A stretch of DNA of 64,000 bases from Paraburkholderia sp. DHOC27 (lineage in GTDB: Bacteria > Pseudomonadota > Gammaproteobacteria > Burkholderiales > Burkholderiaceae): the NCBI RefSeq assembly GCF_003429005.1, contig NZ_QVQV01000002.1, positions 124,001-188,000 on the forward strand, given 5' to 3'. The notes below the pieces were generated by a model. It did no database searches. It was given only the letters and a program-made list of their open reading frames with translations, and was not told the DNA's origin. Below, piece by piece: positions 7,501 through 14,913 of the stretch; the stretch's first letter is position 1, and every line of letters starts with the position of its first letter. Position numbers and translations under genes: made by a program.

Positions 7501-9610
7501 TGTCGTCCACCACCAGCACGCGGCCCGTGACCTGCGCCGAGGCGCGGCCTGCGGTGATGTCGGCATGTGCCTCGTGTGCATCCTCAGCGGTTGACGCGGC
7601 ATCGAACCACGCCTGCGGCTCGTCGTATTCCGCTTCCCCCAGCTCTTCAGCGTGGCCCTCTGCCGCAGGAATCCAGCGGCGCGCCGCATCCACGTAGGCC
7701 TGCGCGTGACGGCTGGTGGCGGGTTGCACGAGCGCCACACTCGCTGCCGTCTGTGCTGCTGCCTGGGTGACCCCTTGCCCCACCTGCCCCGCTTCCACCG
7801 GCGCGGACAGCGCGTCGGGCGCCGGCAACCTCACGATGAAGCAGCTGCCCGCACCCAGCTCGCTCGTCACGCTGAGGGTGCCGCCATGCAGCTTGACCAG
7901 TTCCTGCACCATCGCGAGCCCGATGCCGCTGCCTTCGACCGAACGCCCCGGCGAGCCCGCCACGCGGTGAAAACGTTCGAACACCCGGCCGACTTCGTCG
8001 GGCGCGATGCCGATGCCGGTGTCCGCCACGCTCATCTCGATGCCGCCGTCCTGGGTCGCGCGCACACTCACCGTGATCGAGCCGGTGAAGGTGAACTTGA
8101 ACGCGTTCGACAGCAGATTCATCACGACCTTTTCCCACATCTCGCGATCCACCTGCGCGATCAAGGGACGCGCATCGCAATCGATCACGAGTTGCAGGCC
8201 CACCGTTTCGATCGCCGAGCGAAACAGCGCGGCAAGCTCGGTGGTGAAAGTGGCCACGTCGGTGGGCTGCGGGTTGATCTGAAAACGGCCCGCCTCGATG
8301 CGCGAAAAATCGAGCAGCGCATTGACCAGTTTCAGCAGACGCAGTCCATTGCGATGCGTGATTTCGAGCAGGTTGCGGTCGGCTTGAGCGCGCGTGCTGC
8401 GCGCATCCGGCCCGTCAGCTTCGTCGCGCTCATCACGCTCGTCACGCTCAAGCGGCCGCGCCAGCATTTCTTCGAGCGGCCCCAGCATCAGCGTGAGCGG
8501 GGTGCGGAATTCATGGCTGATGTTGGAGAAGAACGTGGTCTTGGCGCGGTCGATTTCCGCCAGCGCTTCGGCGCGCCGCCGCTCTTCCTCGTAGGCATTC
8601 GCGTAGGCAATCGCCGCGCCGATCTGCCCGGCCACCAGATTCAGGAAAGCCCGATAGCTCTCGTCGAACAGACGGCACGGATTCAACGCCACCACCAGCA
8701 CGCCACCGCGCGCGGCTTCGCCACCTGGTGTGACCGGCAGCACCACCGCCTGGGCCGGTTCGAGATGCCACGGACCGCTCGGCAAACCCGCGCCGAAGCG
8801 CTGCGCCAGATGCGTGACGAGCTGCGGCGTCTGGGTTCGCAGCACCTCGGCAAACGGCCAGCAGGGGTCATGCGCGGCGTGCATCGCAGTGGGCGCGGCC
8901 GGATGGCCCGGTGCAATGCCGCTCGCGCCCGCCAGCGTCACCTCGGCGCTGCCGGGCTCGGCGAGATACAGCAGCGCAAACGGTAGATCACGTGGATTGG
9001 TAGCCAAAGCACGGGCGCTCGCCTCGCACACGTCGCTCCAGACACGCGCGTCCGCGGTGGCGGCGGCCAGTTCGCGCAGCAGCATGATCTGCCGCTCACC
9101 CATGACGCGCGCCGTGTCGTCGCTATTGGCGCAGATGATGCCGCCGGGGCTGCCGTCGTCATCGGGAATCGGGCTATAGGAGAACGTGTAATAGGTCTCC
9201 TCGGGAAAGCCGTTGCGCTCCATGACGAGGAACTTCTGTTCGACGAAGGTGCCCTCGCCGCCGCTCAGGGCCGTGGCGAGCAGCGGTGCGATGTCGTTCC
9301 AGATTTCGTGCCACACGACCTCGGTTGGCTGGCCGAGCGCCACCGGGTGCTTGCCGCCGATGATCGACTTGTAGGGGTCGTTGTAGAAGTACAGGAGTTC
9401 CTTGCCCCAGCCGATCCAGATGGGCTGGCGCGAGGTGAGCATGATGCGGATCGCGGTCTTGAGTCCCTGTGGCCAGTTTTCCGGCGCGCCAATCGAGGTC
9501 GAACTCCAGTCGAAGGCACGGATCAGCGCTCCCATTTCGCCGCCGCCGGCGAGGAACGTCGTATTCAGACTGGCGCGCAACGCGTCAGCCGTTGAACTGT
9601 CCGGCTTCAT
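4517..9610 (-). CDS. Double hybrid sensor histidine kinase (PAS-GAF-HisKA-HATPase-REC-GAF-PAS-HisKA-HATPase-REC-REC)
   Basis: A 1697-residue soluble protein with no membrane segment, so it senses cytoplasmic signals. Domains in order: PAS-like about 30-165; GAF about 185-345; HisKA with His366 in NISHEFRTPL; HATPase about 460-595 (DTGIG, GSGIGLAM); REC about 697-815 with Asp746; second GAF about 835-1000; PAS about 1035-1145; a second kinase core with His1174 in GGVAHDFNNLLQVI and HATPase about 1270-1395; REC about 1414-1533 with Asp1464; and REC about 1577-1692 with Asp1628. All phosphoacceptors are intact. The first DHp hairpin carries an RDE triplet repeat insertion. Internal phosphorelay between the two kinases is plausible, but there is no Hpt domain. 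The start has GAGGAG upstream. It diverges from a thioredoxin-like gene. Confidence 0.92.
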   Translation of the reverse strand: MKPDSSTADALRASLNTTFLAGGGEMGALIRAFDWSSTSIGAPENWPQGLKTAIRIMLTSRQPIWIGWGKELLYFYNDPYKSIIGGKHPVALGQPTEVVWHEIWNDIAPLLATALSGGEGTFVEQKFLVMERNGFPEETYYTFSYSPIPDDDGSPGGIICANSDDTARVMGERQIMLLRELAAATADARVWSDVCEASARALATNPRDLPFALLYLAEPGSAEVTLAGASGIAPGHPAAPTAMHAAHDPCWPFAEVLRTQTPQLVTHLAQRFGAGLPSGPWHLEPAQAVVLPVTPGGEAARGGVLVVALNPCRLFDESYRAFLNLVAGQIGAAIAYANAYEEERRRAEALAEIDRAKTTFFSNISHEFRTPLTLMLGPLEEMLARPLERDERDERDEADGPDARSTRAQADRNLLEITHRNGLRLLKLVNALLDFSRIEAGRFQINPQPTDVATFTTELAALFRSAIETVGLQLVIDCDARPLIAQVDREMWEKVVMNLLSNAFKFTFTGSITVSVRATQDGGIEMSVADTGIGIAPDEVGRVFERFHRVAGSPGRSVEGSGIGLAMVQELVKLHGGTLSVTSELGAGSCFIVRLPAPDALSAPVEAGQVGQGVTQAAAQTAASVALVQPATSRHAQAYVDAARRWIPAAEGHAEELGEAEYDEPQAWFDAASTAEDAHEAHADITAGRASAQVTGRVLVVDDNADLRDYMRRILRQAGHEVSVAIDGQAALDAARAAPPDLIVSDVMMPRLDGFGMLRALRDDPMLRETPVLLLSARAGEEARVGGLESGADDYLTKPFSARELLARVAGNLHLARLRRATERTLREESRTLEILNRIGKAVSAELDLSRAVQIVTDAATELTGAALGSFFYNVQDDEEGSYRLYTLSGAAKDAFAALPMPRNTVLFGPTFNGEAIVRIDDVTKDPRYGQAAPHHGMPPGHPPVRSYLAAPVISRTGKVLGGLLFGHPQAGVFDLRAERIVTGIAAQAAIAIDNARLYQAAQNEIAERTKAQSALRDLNETLERRVTEAVADRNRLWELSEDLLAVGDFEGRLQRISPSWSATLGYSTQWLLTHSYMELLDENGIAVVTAYLDRLRRTGTPVRYETRLRRVDGAWRWVAWTVSLDPGTGLIHGVGRDITADKETTEALQHAEEALRMAQKMESIGKLTGGVAHDFNNLLQVIGGNLQLLAKDVAGDGIAGQRVRNALAGVARGANLASQLLAFGRRQPLAPKVVNLGRFIRGLDDMFRRALGDGIEIETVVSGGLWNTLIDPFQVENALLNLAINARDAMRGHGRLTMEAGNASLDDVYAQRNADVTPGQYVMLALTDTGTGMPPDVRERAFEPFFTTKPEGQGTGLGLSMVYGFVKQSGGHVKIYSEPGHGTTVRLYLPRVRQEEDLETLVDAGPFRGGNETVLVVEDDEDVRSTVVEMLSDLGYRVLKAKDAQSALAIVESGVPIDLLFTDVVMPGPLRSPELARKARERLPEVAVLFTSGYTDNAIVHAGRLDEGIELLSKPYTYEALARKVRHVLRRQGGQVDEDEAAGRDTRDHAAAADASGARSASALDKDTVEATTTANLRILYVEDDELVRLSTAELLRTFGLTIFEAEDEAQALRVLGEETIDVLLTDVGLAGRSGVELAIDACRFRSHLPVVFLSGYDLVLTPAQRAALPEATSLRKPYDPQTLVNLLTRAAPRPL
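8421..8447. repeat. 9-bp in-frame tandem repeat (3 units) in kinase DHp loop
   Basis: Three 9-bp units of the form TCRTCRCGC. Read on the minus strand they encode the (R-D-E)n charged stretch between the phosphoacceptor His helix and the second helix of the first histidine-kinase dimerisation domain. The unit is a multiple of three, so changes in copy number would keep the frame. Confidence 0.8.
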
Positions 9611-9747
9611 CCCCGCACTCTCCTCGACATGAATACCCTGGATTGGGCTGGTCTCACCTGATGTTGCGTGGTCTCGCGCCCTCTGGCCGGCTACGTCCGC
9701 GCGGTGCGCCGCACAAGCCTGACGTGCTCAGCCGGATCGCGGACCAG

Positions 9748-9824
9748 CAACGCAATTGTGCGAGATTTTCGCACGCAATGCGTGCGCTGAGCGACTCGAG
9801 CGAGCGTATTCACGCATTGCGTTG
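9748..9824. other. Nested inverted repeats in the kinase/thioredoxin divergent spacer
   Basis: The 314-base spacer 9611-9924 holds an outer inverted pair, CAACGCAAT at 9748-9756 and ATTGCGTTG at 9816-9824. Inside it lies a perfect 8-bp-arm palindrome, CGCACGCA-A-TGCGTGCG, at 9770-9786. It lies between two divergent genes, so it could be an operator for either. I see no convincing -35/-10 pair around it. Confidence 0.5.
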
Positions 9825-9924
9825 CGCGGACGTGGCGGCGCGCAGCGCTGCCGGCGCAAGCGTGCGCAAGCCGGCCAGGCCGATTTCCGTTACATTGAAG
9901 GCGTTATCCTGTACGAAATCCGCC

Positions 9925-10242
9925 ATGACCACCCCCTATGCCACCACCGCGCCCACGCGGGCCGAAGTCGATGCCCTTGCGGGCGCAACGGTCCTCGAAT
10001 TCGGCACCGACTGGTGCGGCTACTGCCGCGGCGCACAATCCGTGATCGGCGAGGCATTCGCTGCGCACGAGGCGCTCCGTCATCTGAAGATCGAGGACGG
10101 TCCCGGCCGGCCGCTCGGCCGTTCATTCAAGGTCAAACTCTGGCCGACGCTGATTTTTCTGCGCGATGGCGTCGAAGTGGCGCGCGTCGTGCGGCCTACG
10201 GAGGCCGAGCCGCTTAGAGAGGGGTTGAACGCGCTGGCTTGA
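9925..10242 (+). CDS. Thioredoxin-family protein
   Basis: A 105-residue single-domain thioredoxin fold. The active site is WCGYC instead of the canonical WCGPC, and the cis-proline loop is visible as LWPTLIFLRDG. It has no signal peptide, so it acts in the cytoplasm, probably as a dithiol/disulfide reductant for an unknown partner. Tyr in place of Pro usually changes redox potential. I chose the ATG at 9925 because homologous sequence begins just after it, although the ribosome-binding site is weak. The frame is open further upstream, but that part is Arg/Ser/Ala-rich and does not look like protein. It diverges from the sensor kinase. Confidence 0.85.
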   Translation: MTTPYATTAPTRAEVDALAGATVLEFGTDWCGYCRGAQSVIGEAFAAHEALRHLKIEDGPGRPLGRSFKVKLWPTLIFLRDGVEVARVVRPTEAEPLREGLNALA

Positions 10243-10379
10243 GGTGATGGCGGCGCTGCTCAGGGCTGGTAGTGCGGTTGGGCATGTGGTCATGAATGCG
10301 CGCAATGAAACGCCAGCAAATTCGTATCGTCGTAAGACGCATGCGCGTGCACACCGGTAGATTTTGCGGCGGCCGGTGT

Positions 10380-10418
10380 ATGGCAACTTCGTATGGCAGC
10401 TTTGAATGGCAGCTTCGC
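10380..10418. repeat. 13-bp imperfect tandem repeat, 3 units, intergenic
   Basis: Three consecutive 13-bp units beginning ATGGCA (ATGGCAACTTCGT, ATGGCAGCTTTGA, ATGGCAGCTTCGC). They lie between the thioredoxin-like gene and the 3' end of the clp gene. No coding or regulatory role is evident. Confidence 0.75.
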
Positions 10419-10443
10419 GAACTGCGCACGTAGAGAACAAGAC

Positions 10444-10464
10444 GTGAGCCGGTGCACGGCTCAC
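10444..10464 (-). terminator. Probable terminator of the ClpG/ClpK-like gene
   Basis: A perfect 8-bp stem (GTGAGCCG / CGGCTCAC) with a 5-base loop lies 12 bases after the clp stop on the minus strand. It is followed in that direction by a short T-rich run (GTCTTGTTCT). The tail is weak, so efficiency is uncertain. Confidence 0.5.
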
Positions 10465-10475
10465 GCCCTCGTCCA

Positions 10476-13268
10476 TCAGGAACCCGCTTTTTCTGTGCTT
10501 TCCGAGTGCGCCGCGTCGCCGGTAGCCTTTTTCTTCGAGCGGCCGCTCGCGCGTTTCGGCTTGGCCGGCGCTTCGGCTTCGACCTTGTCGAACTTCACCT
10601 GCTCAGCTTCCTTGTCGTAGGAGATGTCGACGGTATCGCCCGATTGCAGACGATTGCCGAGAATCTCCTTCGCCAGCCGCGTTTCCAGTTCCTGGCGGAT
10701 CTGCCGTTTCAGCTCGCGCGCGCCGAACTCGGGGCGATAGCCGGCGTCGGCAAGATGATCGACCAACGACGGTGCCATCTTCAGCGTGATGTCCTGCGCA
10801 GCCGCGGTGCGCTCGACACGGCCGAGCTGAATCTCCACGATCGAACGGATGTTCTCGCGCGAGAGCCCGTGAAATACGATGATCTCGTCGATCCGGTTGA
10901 GGAACTCGGGCCGGAAGTGGCCCTTGAGCACGCCCATCAACTGCTCGCGCAGCGCCTTCTCGGACTCGCGCTCGGCCTCGGGCTTTTCGAGGTTGTCCAT
11001 GATGAGCGACGCGCCGAGATTGCTGGTGGCAATGATGACGGTGTTGCTGAAGTCCACCACGCGGCCCTTGCCGTCTGTCAGGCGGCCGTCGTCGAACACC
11101 TGTAGCAGCACGTTGCTCACATCCGGATGCGCCTTTTCGATCTCATCGAGCAGGATCACGCTATACGGACGCCGCCGTACGCGCTCGGTGAGCTGACCGC
11201 CCTCGTCGTAGCCCACGTAGCCCGGCGGCGCGCCGATCAGCCGCGCAACCGCGTGGCGTTCCATATATTCGGACATGTCGATGCGGATCACCGCCTGCTC
11301 GTCGCCGAACACCGTTTCGGCCAGCGCCTTGGCCAGCTCCGTCTTGCCGACGCCGGTGGGTCCAAGAAACAGGAAAGTCGCGATAGGCCGGTTGGCCTGC
11401 CCGAGTCCCGCGCGTGACAGGCGCACGGCGTCGCTCACCGCGATCACCGCGTCCTCCTGGCCGATCACGCGCTCGCGCAGTTTGTCCTCCATGTCCATCA
11501 GCTTTTGCCGCTCTTCCTGAGTCAACTCCGTGACAGGAATGCCCGTGAGACGCGACACCACTTCTGCGATTGACGCCACCGTGACTTCGAGCGTTTCCGA
11601 GCCCGTTTTGCGCTGCCATTCTTCGACACGCTCGTCGAGCGTGGTCTGCTTTTCGCCGATGCGTTCCTCGAACTTCTTCGCTTCGTCGTAGCGCTTGCGC
11701 GAGGACGCGTAATCCTGCTCGCGCCGCAACTGCGCGATCTCGGCTTCGAGTTCCTGGATGTCCGCCGGTCGCGAGGTCGCGCCGATGCGCACGCGCGCGG
11801 CCGCCTGATCGATCAGGTCGATCGCCTTGTCCGGCAAAAAGCGCGAAGTGATGTAACGGTCCGACATTTCAGCGGCCGCCACGAATGCATCGTCGGCGAA
11901 GGTCACCTGATGATGCGCTTCGAGCTTGTCGCGCAGACCGCGCAGGATGACGATGGTCTGCTCCACCGTGGGCTCCGGCACGAGCACCGGCTGAAAGCGT
12001 CGTTCCAGCGCGGCATCTTTTTCGATGTACTTCTGATACTCGTTCAAGGTGGTGGCGCCGATCAGGCTCAATTCACCGCGTGCGAGCGCCGGCTTCAGCA
12101 CATTGGCGATATCGAGGCCGCCTTCGCCGCCGCCTTGCCCCGCGCCCACGATGGTGTGCAGTTCGTCGATAAAGAGAATCAGTTCATCCTGGCGCGCGGT
12201 CACTTCGTCGATCAACTGCTTGGCGCGCTCCTCGAATTCGCCGCGATATTTCGCGCCGGCCACCATCGAGTTGATGTTGACTTCGACCAGCCGCTTGTTG
12301 CGCAGATTTTCCGGCACGTCGTCATTGACGATACGTTGCGCGAGCCCTTCGACGATCGCGGTCTTGCCCACCCCAGGTTCACCGATCAACACAGGGTTGT
12401 TTTTCTTGCGCCGCGCCAGCACTTCGATCGTGCTTTCGATTTCCTGTGCACGTCCCAGCACCGGATCGAGCTTGCCCTGGCGCGCCATCGCCGTGAGATC
12501 GCGGCCGAATTTATCGAGCGTGGGCGTGCCGGTGGGCGTATCGACGCGGCCATCTTCCGCGCCTTTGCCCACCACCTTGACCACCTTCTGCCGCAGCGCT
12601 TCGGCAGTGACGCCATATTTCTTCAGCAAGGCCCCCGCGATGCTGTCGGGCACCGCCGCCAGACCGATCAACAGGTGCTCGGGGCCGACATACGAGTGGC
12701 CCAGATCGCGCGACGCCTGGAAGGCATATTGAAAGACTTTCTTCATGCGCGGCGAGATGGTCATCTTTTCGATCGGCGTACTGGCATCGCCCGCGCCGTT
12801 GCCCTTGCCTTTCTGCGCGTGTTGATCGATATACGCCTTGATGTCCTGCGGCGAGAGTTTCAGTTCCTTGAGCAGGGCGGCACATACGTCGGTATCCGCC
12901 AGCACGTACAGCAGATGCTCTGTGTCGAGTTCATGACGGCCGAGTTCGTGAGCCTTTTCCGCCGCACGCTGCAGCAGTTCCAGCGTCTGCTCGCTGAATG
13001 CATCGGTTACGTTGACCGACTCACGCGGCAGCTCGGCGGCAAATTCGCCCTCCTCTGCATCGTCGTCGTGGGCGCCGTGCATGTCGCCAAAGAAACGCGA
13101 CAGACCGCCGCCTAACAGGGAGTCGAAAGGATTCACCATGCTCTGGTGACGCATCAACTGACGGTAGTCGTAGTCGCAGATCGACATCGTTTTTCGCTCA
13201 CCGTTTTGCACGACGGTGACACGGGCGACGGCGGGACGGGCATTACAGATTTCGCAGAGGGCGGGCAT
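10476..13268 (-). CDS. ClpG/ClpK-like AAA+ ATPase (stand-alone disaggregase type)
   Basis: A 930-residue Hsp100 protein. The N-terminal extension carries CEIC (residues 5-8) and a third Cys at 31, consistent with a small zinc-binding module. A Clp N-domain follows at about 85-235. The first AAA+ domain has Walker A GEPGVGKT at about 295 and Walker B LFIDELH. A short ClpC-like middle coiled coil spans about 505-550. The second AAA+ domain has Walker A GPTGVGKT at about 636 and Walker B LLDEIEK. The C-terminal tail (about 895-930) is basic and disordered. After TSNLGAS I see no IGF/IGL/VGF tripeptide, the ClpP-docking signature of ClpA, ClpX and ClpC, so it probably works without ClpP. Together with the Cys extension this matches the heat-tolerance disaggregase ClpG/ClpK. 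The start is preceded by AAGGTG. Confidence 0.85.
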   Translation of the reverse strand: MPALCEICNARPAVARVTVVQNGERKTMSICDYDYRQLMRHQSMVNPFDSLLGGGLSRFFGDMHGAHDDDAEEGEFAAELPRESVNVTDAFSEQTLELLQRAAEKAHELGRHELDTEHLLYVLADTDVCAALLKELKLSPQDIKAYIDQHAQKGKGNGAGDASTPIEKMTISPRMKKVFQYAFQASRDLGHSYVGPEHLLIGLAAVPDSIAGALLKKYGVTAEALRQKVVKVVGKGAEDGRVDTPTGTPTLDKFGRDLTAMARQGKLDPVLGRAQEIESTIEVLARRKKNNPVLIGEPGVGKTAIVEGLAQRIVNDDVPENLRNKRLVEVNINSMVAGAKYRGEFEERAKQLIDEVTARQDELILFIDELHTIVGAGQGGGEGGLDIANVLKPALARGELSLIGATTLNEYQKYIEKDAALERRFQPVLVPEPTVEQTIVILRGLRDKLEAHHQVTFADDAFVAAAEMSDRYITSRFLPDKAIDLIDQAAARVRIGATSRPADIQELEAEIAQLRREQDYASSRKRYDEAKKFEERIGEKQTTLDERVEEWQRKTGSETLEVTVASIAEVVSRLTGIPVTELTQEERQKLMDMEDKLRERVIGQEDAVIAVSDAVRLSRAGLGQANRPIATFLFLGPTGVGKTELAKALAETVFGDEQAVIRIDMSEYMERHAVARLIGAPPGYVGYDEGGQLTERVRRRPYSVILLDEIEKAHPDVSNVLLQVFDDGRLTDGKGRVVDFSNTVIIATSNLGASLIMDNLEKPEAERESEKALREQLMGVLKGHFRPEFLNRIDEIIVFHGLSRENIRSIVEIQLGRVERTAAAQDITLKMAPSLVDHLADAGYRPEFGARELKRQIRQELETRLAKEILGNRLQSGDTVDISYDKEAEQVKFDKVEAEAPAKPKRASGRSKKKATGDAAHSESTEKAGS

Positions 13269-13656
13269 CGTAGATTCACCTTATCAGTTCAGACAGCCGA
13301 TTTTCAAAGGTTCTCCAAACGCTAGGGACGCAGGCGCGTCAGTGGCGAACGCCGCGGTGCCGCCACGCACGACAGACTGCTCGCTGCCGCGCGACGCAGA
13401 CCGCGGATTCGCATGCCTGCATTGCGTGTGCAGGCATCGGTGTCGCCTCGCAATGAGCGCACGATCACGCTGACACGCGGGCGAGTTTTAAATTCTATGA
13501 ACGAATTGCGCAGACCGGAACATTGAATTTTCCGATCCCTGATAACGATGCAATCGCCCATCAGTCATGTCGCTCTTTCCGTACTGCTCGTTGCCGCCTA
13601 TCCGTGCGCCTGTTCGCGTGTTTGCCTGTGCGCATGTGCGCCTCTCCCGCTCCCTT
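13269..13656. other. Spacer upstream of the clp gene (388 bases)
   Basis: No coding frame with convincing protein character is present. It should hold the minus-strand clp promoter. An AT-rich patch lies at 13490-13545, including a minus-strand TAGAAT. I could not find a clear -35 partner or a good sigma-32 site (CTTGAA / CCCCAT) by eye. Confidence 0.4.
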
Positions 13657-14037
13657 TCACTTACCTGTTTCGCGGCGACTCTGTTCTGCAACGGTATAGA
13701 TCGCTTCCGGCGCAACCTCGAGGCGAGCCTTGGGAATCGGATCACCGCTTTCATCCGAGAAACCGTAGGTGCCCTCGTCGATCTTCTGCAACGCACGCTC
13801 GATGTCGGCCACGCGCTGATCGTTCACGTCGTGCAGCGCCTGGTCGATTTCCTTCTGCGCCGACCCCTGGGCCTCCTCTTCGAACTCGTGGGCCTCGTCG
13901 CCGTGCTCCTCTTCCTGAGTGCGCTCGTCAGCAAACGTACTCTCCTCGCCACCCAGCAACTGCTTGCGCATGGCCTCCAGACGCTGGCGTTGCTGCGCGA
14001 TGAACTGCTCACTCAATTCGTCGTGTTGCCCGGACAT
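13657..14037 (-). CDS. TraR/DksA-family protein without zinc-finger cysteines
   Basis: A 126-residue acidic protein with an N-terminal helical/coiled-coil half (about 1-85) and a C-terminal TraR/DksA zinc-finger-like half. Where zinc-binding members read GTYGxCxxCG...CxxC, this one reads GTYGFSDESGDPIPKARLE...YTVAEQS. All four Cys positions are substituted and the chain has no cysteine. DksA relatives bind the RNA polymerase secondary channel and modulate initiation. Cys-depleted DksA2-type variants are known to work under zinc limitation or oxidative stress. It lies upstream of the clp gene on the same strand with a 388-base gap, so cotranscription is possible but unproven. It diverges from the gene at 14284. 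Confidence 0.8.
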   Translation of the reverse strand: MSGQHDELSEQFIAQQRQRLEAMRKQLLGGEESTFADERTQEEEHGDEAHEFEEEAQGSAQKEIDQALHDVNDQRVADIERALQKIDEGTYGFSDESGDPIPKARLEVAPEAIYTVAEQSRRETGK

Positions 14038-14283
14038 GGTTGTCTACCTCGACTTGATCCGCTCTACGCGTGAATGCGGCTGCCAGCGCCGCGCCAGTCG
14101 TCATCATGCTCCCAGTTTCTGCCACACGCGATTCCTCCGACTACAGGGAACGTGAAAAGACCGCGCCCAGGCCGTCATGCGCACGACTGCAACGAAGATG
14201 GCGCTGCCGCTGCGCGAAAATTGCGGCATGATAATGCTCGGACGAACGACACGCACTCGCGCGACGCTGCCAAGGAGAACACC

Positions 14284-14598
14284 ATGTCTGCCTCTTCGGT
14301 TTTTTACGGCGAATTTGAAATCATCGTAAGACCTGAACAAAACAAGCTCGGCGCCTGGATTGCCGAGGTGAGCGTGCGGCGCGGCGATCAATCCATCGTC
14401 GATGTGCTGCCAAGAACGGTGCAGCCGGAGTGGCTCAACGAAGACGAGGCCACACGGGACGGAGTGGAATGGGGGCGCCGCTACATCGACCGCGAATTCA
14501 ACTCGCCGCAATCGCGCTCATGGGTTGCCGAGCGCGCGCACGCCGAAACGTGGTTTCGCGACGAAGAGGAAGGACGGACCCCCAAGTCCGAAGATTAG
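14284..14598 (+). CDS. Hypothetical protein, possibly DUF6566 family
   Basis: A 104-residue soluble protein with alternating beta-type sequence (FYGEFEIIVRPEQNKLGAWIAEVSV) and an acidic C-terminus. There are no Cys residues, signal peptide or membrane segments. A strong AAGGAG site ends 6 bases before the ATG, which decides this start over the longer open frame upstream. The pattern (short, Trp-Ile-Ala-Glu-Val core) recalls the Burkholderia DUF6566 proteins. That is recognition from memory and should be treated as tentative. It is a single gene diverging from the TraR-like gene. Confidence 0.7.
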   Translation: MSASSVFYGEFEIIVRPEQNKLGAWIAEVSVRRGDQSIVDVLPRTVQPEWLNEDEATRDGVEWGRRYIDREFNSPQSRSWVAERAHAETWFRDEEEGRTPKSED

Positions 14599-14710
14599 CG
14601 AGCCGGTCGAACCTGCCGACCCCGCCCGTGCGTAATCGCGCGGGTGGCGTGCAATCAGAATAAATTACGCTATCCTGATCATTTGCATGCTGCGTCGCAG
14701 CGCGCCGCGT

Positions 14711-14756
14711 GTGGCTGTACTGCGTGGCTGTACTGCGTGGCTGTACTGCGTGGCTG
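14711..14756. repeat. 13-bp perfect tandem repeat, 3.5 units
   Basis: The unit GTGGCTGTACTGC is repeated exactly at 14711, 14724 and 14737, then GTGGCTG follows. It lies in the 315-base spacer between the gene at 14284 and the alpha-galactosidase gene. The rest of that spacer shows no gene. Confidence 0.92.
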
Positions 14757-14913
14757 CGCGGTACGGATGTCGTGCCGGGGCTCCTACTATGTGGCACCGG
14801 CTCAGGGAGATTGATTCGCGTTCCGGCGAGGTCTAGGCTTGATCCATAAGTTGGGGGTGCACATCCCCACGATATGCGAGGGCGCAGACACCCTTCGCAT
14901 GGGAGACAGGATC

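Noticed and set aside
10476..13268. ClpA or ClpC subunit of ClpP protease
   Set aside because: No IGF/IGL/VGF loop after the second Walker region and an N-terminal Cys extension unlike ClpA.
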